Positions 36,145-43,639 of a DNA stretch of 64,000 nucleotides are shown piece after piece (within the stretch, counting starts at the first letter, position 1; the number at the start of each line of letters is the position of its first letter). The translations under genes were made by a program, and so were the position numbers. The notes under the pieces were generated by a model, which ran no database searches, had not been told where the DNA came from, and worked only from the letters and a program-made list of their open reading frames with translations. Source of the stretch: Bradyrhizobium sp. SRL28. GTDB lineage: Bacteria; Pseudomonadota; Alphaproteobacteria; Rhizobiales; Xanthobacteraceae. The stretch is from the NCBI RefSeq assembly GCF_018596315.1, contig NZ_JAHEAG010000004.1, forward strand, positions 186,001 to 250,000, in the 5' to 3' direction.

Positions 36145-36222
36145 GGAATTCCCCCGGCCTGTTATCGTTTCTTGGCTTGCGCGTCGGCGTCGTTGCCGCC
36201 GCGCCTTGAATTCAGTGATGTC

Positions 36223-36714
<492 letters not shown>

Positions 36715-36807
36715 TCACTGTACAGGCGGCAGGATCGTCCGCCAAAATGAGATTTCACCGCCAGCCGTCCGGCTGGCTTTCCCCTCTCCACGGCTCAAGG
36801 GACTAAA

Positions 36808-37710
36808 ATGTCGAACCGATCGTGGTTTTATGCATCCAGCGGCCAGCAACAGGGGCCCTATCCGGAGGCGCAGCTTCGCGACCTCATTACCCGGGGCACG
36901 GTTGGGGCGGACACGTTGGTCTGGACCGAGGGGATGTCAGGCTGGCAGCGCGCGGGCGACATTCCCGGCCTGGTCCCTGGCGGATCGCGCCCGCCCTCTT
37001 TCCCGCAGCCCGGTGGCCCACCCCCGGTTGCAGCCGAGGGTTACGCCGGCGGGAGCTACGCCGGCGGTGCGCTGTCGCTCGATGTCGGCCTTTGGGACCT
37101 CCTCTGGCGCAGCCTGGTGTTCATCATCGGCATCGTGCTGGTGATTCCGTCCCCCTGGGTCGCAACCTGGTTCTATCGCTGGATCGTCTCAAGGCTTCAC
37201 GTGCCGGGCCGGCCGAACCTCGCCTTCACCGGCCAGCCCCTCGATATCTGGTACGTCTTCATTGCGATCGGCATTTTGACGTATGTGGGCTCGGCCGACC
37301 TCTACTACCTTCAATATCTCTCGATTCCGATTCAGGCCGTGCTGTCCTGGATGGTCATTCGTTGGTTCGCTTCGAATCTGAGCTCCAACGGCCAGCCGCT
37401 TCCGATCGCCTTCAACGGCAGCGCGCTGGGCTATGTCGGCTGGCAAGTGCTGTTGTATCTATCCTTCATCACCATTGTCGGCTGGGCCTGGGTGATCACG
37501 GCCTGGATGCGCTGGGTCTGCCGCAACATCGACGGCACGCAGCGCGAGGTCATCTTCACCGCGTCCGGACTGGAAGTGTTGTGGCGAACCATCGTGTTCG
37601 TGATCGCCTGCATCTTTATTATTCCCATTCCGTGGGTGCTGCGCTGGTACGCGCAATGGTACGCGTCGCAATTCGCACTGGCCGAGCGCGGCACGGTGGC
37701 GAACGCTTAA
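36808..37710 (+). CDS. GYF-domain and YjgN/DUF898-like membrane protein
   Basis: 300 residues. The first about 55 form a GYF_2-type domain (WFYASSGQQQGPYPEAQLRDLITRGTVGADTLVWTEGMSGWQRAGDI), a fold that often binds Pro-rich peptides. A Gly/Pro linker follows, then six or so membrane helices with repeated WR(S/T)(L/I)VF(I/V)I..(I/V)..IP.PWV..W motifs at about 105 and 265, suggesting an internal duplication of the kind seen in DUF898 (YjgN) proteins. Function is unknown. It stands alone, divergent from the glnK cluster, and ends before an inverted repeat. Confidence 0.8.
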   Translation: MSNRSWFYASSGQQQGPYPEAQLRDLITRGTVGADTLVWTEGMSGWQRAGDIPGLVPGGSRPPSFPQPGGPPPVAAEGYAGGSYAGGALSLDVGLWDLLWRSLVFIIGIVLVIPSPWVATWFYRWIVSRLHVPGRPNLAFTGQPLDIWYVFIAIGILTYVGSADLYYLQYLSIPIQAVLSWMVIRWFASNLSSNGQPLPIAFNGSALGYVGWQVLLYLSFITIVGWAWVITAWMRWVCRNIDGTQREVIFTASGLEVLWRTIVFVIACIFIIPIPWVLRWYAQWYASQFALAERGTVANA

Positions 37711-37732
37711 GGCGCACGGCCTGCAGGGTCTT

Positions 37733-37819
37733 GTAGGGTGGGCAAAGGCGCAACTGCGTCGTGCCCACCACTCAGAACGTCGCAAAAAAGGTGGGCACGC
37801 TTTGCTTTGCCCACCCCAC
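37733..37819. repeat. Inverted repeat (GTAGGGTGGGC family) after the GYF/YjgN-like gene
   Basis: 87-bp imperfect palindrome between two convergent genes, arms GTAGGGTGGGCAAAGGCGCA and GCTTTGCCCACCCCAC. Third copy of the family in this window; it may serve as a bidirectional terminator here. Confidence 0.85.
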
Positions 37820-37844
37820 GAGTTGCTACGAGCCGCGTCGCGCG

Positions 37845-38705
37845 TCACCTGCGCTGGCGCACCGAGCCTTCCTGGGCCACGGAGGCCACCAGCGTGCCGT
37901 CGGGCTTGAAGATCAGGCCGCGGGTCAATCCGCGGCCGTCTTGCGCGCTCGGCGAGTCCTGCGCGTAGAGCAGCCATTCATCGGCACGGAACGGCCGGTG
38001 AAACCACATCGCGTGGTCGAGGCTCGCCGGCATCATCCGCCTGTCGAACAGCGTGCGGCCGTAGCGCGCCATCACCGCATCGAGCAGCGAAAAATCCGAC
38101 GCATAGGCCAGCGCGCACAAATGCAGCGCCGGATCGTCGGGCAGCTTGGCCGCGGTGCGAATCCAGACATGGATGCGCCCGTCGTCGATCTTCTGGCCGA
38201 AATAGCGGCCAAGTTCGACCGGACGCAATTCGATCGGCCGGTCGGATTCGTAATAGCGGCGGATGAATTCCGGCATCTCCTTGAACATCGGCTGCTTCGA
38301 CACTTCTTCCGCCGTGAGTTTTTCCGGTGGCGGAACATCCGGCATCTTTTCCTGATGGTTGAACGCACCTTCCTCTTCCGCATGGAACGACACCATGATC
38401 GAGAAGATGGCGTTGCCATGCTGGATCGCGGTGACGCGACGTGTCGAATAGCTCTTGCCGTCGCGCAGGCGTTCGACCTGGTAGATGATCGGGATCTGCG
38501 GATCGCCGGGCAGGATGAAATAGCAATGGATCGAATGCGGCAGGCGGCCCTCGACGGTGCGGCAGGCAGCAACCATCGCCTGTCCGATCACCTGGCCGCC
38601 GAACACCCGCTGCCAGCTCGTCTTCGGGCTGTTGCCTCGGAACAGGTTCACCTCGAGCTGCTCGAGATCGAGAATGGAAATCAGGTCGATCAGGCCCTTG
38701 GACAT
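37845..38705 (-). CDS. tesB: Acyl-CoA thioesterase II
   Basis: Hydrolyses medium- to long-chain acyl-CoA to free acid and CoA. The 286 residues form a double hot-dog: N-terminal NLFRGNSPKTSWQRVFGGQVIGQAMVAACRTV, RRVTAIQHGNAIFSIMVSFHAEEEG, and C-terminal SLDHAMWFHRPFRADEWLLYAQDSPSAQDGRGLTRGLIF with the catalytic-type Asp, Thr/Ser and Gln positions of TesB. Length is as in E. coli TesB. It diverges from the UbiH-like gene. Confidence 0.94.
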   Translation of the reverse strand: MSKGLIDLISILDLEQLEVNLFRGNSPKTSWQRVFGGQVIGQAMVAACRTVEGRLPHSIHCYFILPGDPQIPIIYQVERLRDGKSYSTRRVTAIQHGNAIFSIMVSFHAEEEGAFNHQEKMPDVPPPEKLTAEEVSKQPMFKEMPEFIRRYYESDRPIELRPVELGRYFGQKIDDGRIHVWIRTAAKLPDDPALHLCALAYASDFSLLDAVMARYGRTLFDRRMMPASLDHAMWFHRPFRADEWLLYAQDSPSAQDGRGLTRGLIFKPDGTLVASVAQEGSVRQRR

Positions 38706-38837
38706 GGTGTGCTTTCAGTCGATCCCGGCCGCAATTGATCGCGACCGGGCGTTAAGTACCTTGTTTCTCGGCCCTGTTTCGCCCAGCTATTATCAGGTAG
38801 CAAGCGTAGTCTGACGAAGTAACCGGGTAAGGATCGC

Positions 38838-40058
38838 ATGGCGGCACAGCGAAGCATTGTCATCTGCGGCGGCGCCTTTGCCGGGCTGGCGCTGGCACTG
38901 GCGTTCCGTCAGGGCCTTGGCGCTGACATTCCCGTCATCGTGGCCGATCCGGCACTTGCCACACGGCCGAGCCGCGATCCGCGCGCGACCGCCATTGTGG
39001 CCGCGTGCCGGCGGTTGTTCGAGGCGCTCGGCGTCTGGGACCAGGTGGCCGCCGATTCGCAAGCCATCCTCGACATGGTCGTCACCGATTCCAAACTGGA
39101 GGATGCCACCCGTCCGGTGTTCCTGACCTTTGCCGGCAATGTCGAGCCCGGCGAACCCTTCGCCCACATGGTCGAAAACCGCCGTCTGATCGATGTGCTG
39201 GTCGCGCGTGCCGAGGCTGAAGGCATCGATCTCCGGGCCACGGCGGTTTCAGCCTACGATTCACGTTCCGATGGCGTCACCGTGACGCTCGCCGATGGCA
39301 ATATCATCGAAGCAAGCCTGCTGGTCGCCGCCGACGGCGCGCGCTCAAAACTGCGCGAGCGCGCCGGCATTGTCACCCACGGCTGGGACTACGATCAATC
39401 CGGCATCGTGGTCACCGTCGGTCACGAGCGGGATCACCACGGCCGCGCCGAAGAGCATTTTCTCCCGGCGGGTCCGTTCGCGATCCTGCCGCTGACCGGC
39501 AAGCGCTCGTCGCTGGTCTGGACCGAGAATCGTGCCGAGGCCGCACGCATCACCGCGCTCGGCGAAGCCGAATTTCACGATGAACTGGAGAAGCGCTTCG
39601 GGCTGCACCTCGGCGAGATCAAGGTGCTCGACAAGCCGCGCGCGTTTCCGCTCGGCTATTTCGTCGCGCGCTCATTCATTGCCGAGCGGCTGGCGCTGGT
39701 CGGCGACGCCGCGCACGTCATTCATCCGATCGCGGGGCAGGGCCTCAACATGGGCCTCAAGGACGTTGCGGCGCTCGCCGAAGTCGTGGTCGATGCGGCC
39801 CGGCTCGGCATCGATCCCGGGCAGGCCGACGTGCTCGACCGCTACCAGCGCTGGCGGCGCTTCGACACCATGGCGATGGGGCTCGCCACCAATTCGCTGA
39901 ACTTCCTGTTCTCGAACGAATCGACGCTGCTGCGTACCGTGCGCGATATCGGGCTTGGCCTCGTCGATCGCGCGCCGCCGCTGAAGAACCTGTTCATCCG
40001 CCAGGCCGCGGGTTTGTCAGGCGAAGTACCGCGGCTGTTGAAGGGCGAGGCGCTGTAA
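38838..40058 (+). CDS. UbiH/UbiF/Coq6-family FAD hydroxylase
   Basis: Flavoprotein monooxygenase that hydroxylates the ubiquinone ring precursor. The 406 residues have an N-terminal FAD motif (IVICGGAFAGLALALAF, a GxGxxG variant with Gly-Gly-Ala-Phe-Ala-Gly), the DG motif VAADGARSKLRERAGI, and the C-terminal LVGDAAHVIHPIAGQGLNMGLKDVAALAEVV that defines the UbiH/COQ6 family. Which ring carbon it attacks cannot be told: rhizobia often use a broad enzyme (UbiL-like) for more than one position. The start ATG is preceded by GTAAGGATC. Confidence 0.9.
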   Translation: MAAQRSIVICGGAFAGLALALAFRQGLGADIPVIVADPALATRPSRDPRATAIVAACRRLFEALGVWDQVAADSQAILDMVVTDSKLEDATRPVFLTFAGNVEPGEPFAHMVENRRLIDVLVARAEAEGIDLRATAVSAYDSRSDGVTVTLADGNIIEASLLVAADGARSKLRERAGIVTHGWDYDQSGIVVTVGHERDHHGRAEEHFLPAGPFAILPLTGKRSSLVWTENRAEAARITALGEAEFHDELEKRFGLHLGEIKVLDKPRAFPLGYFVARSFIAERLALVGDAAHVIHPIAGQGLNMGLKDVAALAEVVVDAARLGIDPGQADVLDRYQRWRRFDTMAMGLATNSLNFLFSNESTLLRTVRDIGLGLVDRAPPLKNLFIRQAAGLSGEVPRLLKGEAL

Positions 40059-40070
40059 GGTGTCTTCGTT

Positions 40071-40160
40071 GTAGCCCGGATGGAGCGCAGCGCAATCCGG
40101 GTTGGTTTCGATTAAATTGCACGACCGTTCCCGGATTGCGCTTCGCTCCATCCGGGCTAC
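40071..40160. repeat. Inverted repeat (GTAGCCCGGATGGAGCG family)
   Basis: 90-bp palindrome with arms GTAGCCCGGATGGAGCGCAG and GCGCTTCGCTCCATCCGGGCTAC flanking a spacer with further complementarity (CAATCCGGG/CCCGGATTG). Located between the convergent UbiH-like and Trm112-like genes. Related copies are at 48627 and 59055. Confidence 0.88.
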
Positions 40161-40178
40161 GCGTGACGTCTTGCGATA

Positions 40179-40376
40179 TCAATCGATCTTCCGGGCCTCT
40201 TCCGGCAGCATGATCGGGATGCCGTCGCGGATCGGGTAGGCGAGTTTTGCGGAGCGCGAGATCAGTTCCTGCCGGGTCGAATCGAATTCCAGCGGGCCCT
40301 TGGTCACCGGGCAGACGAGGATCTCGAGCAGCTTCGGATCGACGGTGCCGTCGAGGCGTTCGGGCGTGGCATTCAT
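40179..40376 (-). CDS. Trm112-family zinc-ribbon-like protein (YcaR type)
   Basis: 65 residues: [51 protein letters not shown]. This matches the small Trm112/UPF0434 family, homologues of the eukaryotic activator of methyltransferases. Only one Cys of the zinc ribbon remains (LVCPVTKG), as in many bacterial members, so zinc binding is doubtful. ATG 40376 is preferred because family text begins there; the in-frame upstream part is unrelated. It lies downstream of the TetR gene on the same strand. Confidence 0.88.
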   Translation of the reverse strand: MNATPERLDGTVDPKLLEILVCPVTKGPLEFDSTRQELISRSAKLAYPIRDGIPIMLPEEARKID

Positions 40377-40425
40377 TTGCAGTCTCCGGATAGGCGCGGT
40401 CCGTACCATACTGGATCGCAAGCTG

Positions 40426-40962
40426 TCATGACGCTGACATCCGCACCAGTTCGTCGATCACGGCCTGTTGTCGCGTCTTCGGCAACGGCTGATCCGATAG
40501 CGCAAAGCCGAGAAACGCCCAATAGAGAATTTGGGCGCGGGTGCGGGCAATTTCCGCCGATAGTCCGGACTGCGTCAGGAGGCCCTCCACATAGCCCAGC
40601 CGGCGCCGATCGATTGCCTGCACGGCAGCGCGGGCGGCGGGATCGACGCTTGCCCAGGTGCGGACCGCCCGTTCCAGCATCAGCCGCTCGCCGAACACGC
40701 GGCGCAGCAGCCGCGCGAGCGGGTTCTCGTCGTTCGAGGCCGCCTCGACATTGGCAATGATCTGCTCGGCGGCCACTTCGTGCCAGCGTGCGAGGATCGC
40801 GGCATGGAACGCGGCGATATCGGCGAAATGCCAATAAAAGCTGCCGCGCGACACCCCCATCGCCTTGGCCAGGGGTTCCGCCTTCAGCGCGGTGAAGCCG
40901 CGGCTCGCCAATGCTTTCAGGCCCTGATCGAGCCAGTCCTTTGCCGATAATTGATCGTTCAT
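40426..40962 (-). CDS. TetR/AcrR-family transcriptional regulator
   Basis: 178 residues. N-terminal [52 protein letters not shown], a standard TetR DNA-binding domain. The C-terminal ligand domain is all-helical and gives no clue to the ligand. It diverges from a small membrane-protein gene, with two near-identical palindromes in the 91-bp gap, so autoregulation and control of the neighbour are very likely. ATG 40962 is chosen because an in-frame upstream extension would pass through both operators. Confidence 0.93.
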   Translation of the reverse strand: MNDQLSAKDWLDQGLKALASRGFTALKAEPLAKAMGVSRGSFYWHFADIAAFHAAILARWHEVAAEQIIANVEAASNDENPLARLLRRVFGERLMLERAVRTWASVDPAARAAVQAIDRRRLGYVEGLLTQSGLSAEIARTRAQILYWAFLGFALSDQPLPKTRQQAVIDELVRMSAS

Positions 40963-40983
40963 GATCGGTCCCGCGATGCTGCA

Positions 40984-41044
40984 CCATACACTACTGTATT
41001 GACAAGCGCCAGAATGCGGCACATAACCATACAGTAGTGTATGG
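40984..41044. promoter_or_regulatory. Paired TetR operators and promoter between the regulator and the membrane-protein gene
   Basis: Two near-palindromes, CCATACACTACTGTATTG (40984-41001) and CCATACAGTAGTGTATGG (41027-41044); the second is the reverse complement of the first with one mismatch. The first overlaps a TTGACA -35 box (40999-41004), followed after 17 bp by CATAAC as a -10 for the rightward gene; the second would cover its start site. This is a textbook layout for repression of both divergent genes. Confidence 0.8.
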
Positions 41045-41053
41045 AGACATCCG

Positions 41054-41404
41054 ATGCGCGATCTCATTCTGCAATGTGCTGGCGTCGCCGGAATAGCGGT
41101 GGCCCTGATTCATGGCGTGCTGGGGGAGACCAAGGTGTTTGCAAGGGCGACCATCCAGCCGGAGAGCCTGCGGACCCTGATCCGCCTCGTATGGCAGGCG
41201 GGTACGGTGGCCTGGATCGGTGGCGGCGTACTGCTGATTGCCGCGCCCTCGCTTGGATCGGAGAGCGCGCGGCACTGGATCGTCGTGACGATCGTCGCGG
41301 TCTACGCCTTTGCCGCCGCCGCCAATGCCTGGTGGTCGCGTGGCCGCGGCTTCGGCTGGAAAGCGCTCGGCGCCGTCGTCGTGCTCGCCGTGGCGGGATA
41401 CTAG
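41054..41404 (+). CDS. Small integral membrane protein under TetR control
   Basis: 116 residues with four predicted membrane helices (QCAGVAGIAVALIHGVLGE, LVWQAGTVAWIGGGVLLIAA, WIVVTIVAVYAFAAAANAWW, ALGAVVVLAVAGY). The conserved-looking His-Gly-Glu-Thr (HGVLGETKVF) and the Trp residues suggest a defined family, but I cannot name a function. The paired operators upstream tie its expression to the divergent TetR protein, so it may export or sense that regulator's ligand; this is inference. Its end is 2 bp from the convergent LON-domain gene. Confidence 0.75.
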   Translation: MRDLILQCAGVAGIAVALIHGVLGETKVFARATIQPESLRTLIRLVWQAGTVAWIGGGVLLIAAPSLGSESARHWIVVTIVAVYAFAAAANAWWSRGRGFGWKALGAVVVLAVAGY

Positions 41405-41406
41405 CG

Positions 41407-42081
41407 TTACTGCAGCCCGGTGTCGCCGCTGGTGCGCTTCTTGGCGAGGTCCATTTCGGTCACCGCGATCAGGATTTCGGCGCGGGTTTTCAGGTCAGGC
41501 GCTTCCAGCATCGCCTGTTTCTCCGCCGGACCATAGGGCGACATCATGGCGAGCGCGTTGACCAGCGCCTCGTTCGGCGCGCTCTCGATACCCTCCCAAT
41601 CCACCTTCAGATTGTTGGCTTCGAGAAAATCGGTCAGCACGTCGAGCAACGCCGTGCGGTCGACGGCTTCTTCGCCTCTGCGTGCAACGAAATCGTCAGC
41701 ATAGGGAAAGAAATCCACCTTGCATTGCCGGTACGCGGTCAGTGCCGAGATTTCCTCGACCACCTTGAAGCGCGCGACGCCGGTCAGTTCCAGGATGTAG
41801 CGGCCGTCGCCGGATTCGGCGAGCTGCGTGATGCGGCCGACGCAGCCGACCCGGAACAGCTCCGGCCTTGCCTCGTCCCTGCTGTGGGAAAGATCCGGCT
41901 GGATCATCCCGATCAGCCGGTGCCCGTCGCGTAGCGCGTCGTCCACCATCGCCAGATAGCGCGGCTCGAAAATATTGAGCGGCATCTGGCCGCGCGGCAG
42001 CAGCAGCGCGCCCGGCAATGGAAACACCGGAACGATTTCGGGAAGCTCGCCGGGTCCGCGGTATTCGGCATTGATCGGCAT
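41407..42081 (-). CDS. LON protease substrate-binding domain protein
   Basis: 224 residues matching the N-terminal (LAN/PUA-like) domain of Lon without ATPase or protease parts: EIVPVFPLPGALLLPRGQMPLNIFEPRYLAMVDDALRDGHRLIGMIQPD, VGCVGRITQLAESGDGRYILELTGVARFKVVEE, and LEANNLKVDWEGIESAPNEALVNALAMMSPYGPAEKQAMLEA. Such proteins are widespread in alphaproteobacteria; a role in substrate recognition or regulation is only presumed. It lies 42 bp downstream of the thioredoxin-TPR gene, the standard pairing in Rhizobiales. Confidence 0.9.
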   Translation of the reverse strand: MPINAEYRGPGELPEIVPVFPLPGALLLPRGQMPLNIFEPRYLAMVDDALRDGHRLIGMIQPDLSHSRDEARPELFRVGCVGRITQLAESGDGRYILELTGVARFKVVEEISALTAYRQCKVDFFPYADDFVARRGEEAVDRTALLDVLTDFLEANNLKVDWEGIESAPNEALVNALAMMSPYGPAEKQAMLEAPDLKTRAEILIAVTEMDLAKKRTSGDTGLQ

Positions 42082-42123
42082 TTGCAGTCCCGGTCAGTTC
42101 GTTGGTTCGGTGGAAAACGCGCC

Positions 42124-43047
42124 TTATGAGAACAGAACCGTCGACAGCCGCTTTCGCCCCTCGACGGTCGCCTCGTCGGCGCCGCCCCACGCCTCGAAGA
42201 ACTGCACCAGCTGCTTGCGCGCGCCGTCATCATTCCACTTGCGATCGCGCTTGACGATCTCCAGCAACTGGTTGGTCGCCTCTGTGCGCTTGCCGGTCGC
42301 GTTGAGCGCGGTCGCCAGGTCGAATCGCGCCTGATGGTCGAGCGGGTTTGCGGCGACTTTCTGTTCCAGCTCGGTCACAGGACCGACCGCCTGGGCCTGC
42401 TCGGCGAGGTCGATCGAGGCCTGCACCGCCTTGACGGCGGCGTCATTGCGCTTCGATTCCGGCACCATCGCGAGCGTCTGCTTGGCCTGCTCGACGGCGC
42501 CCGTCGTCACATAGCATTTCGCCAGCCCCGCCATGGCTGCGATATTGGTGGCATCGAAACCCAGTATCTCGGCATAGATCTGGGCTGCCGCGGCGGGGTC
42601 GCCTTCCGCCAGCACAGCCTCGGCCTCCTGCAGAATCTCCGCGATATTCGGCTCGCCCGGCGCCGTCATGCCCTTGGTGAGTTTGTCGATGAAGGCGTTG
42701 ATCTGGCTCTCCGGCACCGCGCCCATGAAGCCGTCGGCGGGCTGGCCGCCCACGAACGCGATCACGGCCGGGATCGACTGAATACCCATCTGGCCGGGGA
42801 TGGCCGGATGCTCGTCGATGTTCATCTTGACCAGCTTGACCTTGCCCTTGGCTGCGCGCACCGCCTTTTCGAGAACGGGTGTGAGCTGGCGGCAGGGTCC
42901 GCACCAGGGCGCCCAGAAATCGATCAGCACTGGCTGACGCTTCGATTCCTCGATGACATCCTTCACGAAGGTCTGGGTGGTCGTCTCCTTGATCAGATCG
43001 GGTACTGCCTGCGGCGCCGGGCCGCCGCCCTGCTCAACTATCGTCAC
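42124..43047 (-). CDS. Thioredoxin-TPR protein (CnoX/YbbN type)
   Basis: 307 residues. The N-terminal thioredoxin domain has the active site WCGPC (Cys49, Cys52) in VLIDFWAPWCGPCRQLTPVLEKAV. The rest is tetratricopeptide-like helices (from about 130: AEAVLAEGDPAAAAQIYAEILGFDATNIAAMAGLAKCYVTTG) as in E. coli CnoX, a redox-regulated holdase that passes clients to GroEL or DnaK. Unlike E. coli CnoX, which has SXXC, this protein keeps both Cys, so it should also act as a true thiol reductase. Start is GTG 43047 with GCGAGGA upstream. Confidence 0.92.
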   Translation of the reverse strand: MTIVEQGGGPAPQAVPDLIKETTTQTFVKDVIEESKRQPVLIDFWAPWCGPCRQLTPVLEKAVRAAKGKVKLVKMNIDEHPAIPGQMGIQSIPAVIAFVGGQPADGFMGAVPESQINAFIDKLTKGMTAPGEPNIAEILQEAEAVLAEGDPAAAAQIYAEILGFDATNIAAMAGLAKCYVTTGAVEQAKQTLAMVPESKRNDAAVKAVQASIDLAEQAQAVGPVTELEQKVAANPLDHQARFDLATALNATGKRTEATNQLLEIVKRDRKWNDDGARKQLVQFFEAWGGADEATVEGRKRLSTVLFS

Positions 43048-43457
43048 GGTATCCTCGCCTGATGTCTTGAGAAGATGTCTTTCGAATTGGCGCCCGTTCT
43101 AGCACGGCTAGGGGCGAAGTTCCTCATCCGCTAGATGGCGGCTTGGCCACAAAATTCAATCGGCAGGCGTGGGTCATCGGAGACCGGATGGCCGGACCCC
43201 CTCGGGACGTCGGGAGGCTGGTTCGAAATTGGCTCGAATCGCCCCGTGTCGCGCTGGCGGCCTGGCCTTGAGTTCCCGGCGTGGGCTCAAGGGGCCGACA
43301 AACCCCGTTTAGGCGTTGTTTCGGACCGATTCGCTCCCATTTGTTAATGAAATCGGATTATCCGCGTGGCATTGGATCGCACGCGGACTGTTGCATTCGC
43401 GGTCCGCATTTGGCATAGGTCTGCCGTTGACGGCGAACGTTCGCCGCCATCTCGGAT
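43048..43457. other. Gene-free stretch between the thioredoxin-TPR gene and tRNA-Gly
   Basis: About 410 bp without a supportable gene. A possible tRNA promoter is TTGCAT (43391) with a 17-bp spacer to CATAGG (43414), which would start transcription about 30 bp before the tRNA. Nothing else recognisable was seen. Confidence 0.35.
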
Positions 43458-43532
<75 letters not shown>

Positions 43533-43567
43533 GATTTTCTCGATTGGCAAACACAGAGATCAACGAC

Positions 43568-43590
43568 AGGCCGCCATTTTGGCGGCCTTT
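43568..43590 (+). terminator. Terminator after tRNA-Gly
   Basis: Stem GGCCGCC / GGCGGCC with loop ATTTT followed by TTTCGTTT, 36 bp after the tRNA. It can also end leftward transcription from elsewhere because the stem is preceded by little T-rich sequence only on one side. Confidence 0.75.
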
Positions 43591-43639
43591 CGTTTGCCGT
43601 TGTGCGGCTGCGTGCCGACGCCTCCGACGGATCACGGGG

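Noticed and set aside
43135..43347. A 70-codon open frame in the gap before tRNA-Gly
   Set aside because: No recognisable family, no good ribosome binding site, and Arg/Trp/Pro-rich text typical of chance frames in GC-rich DNA.
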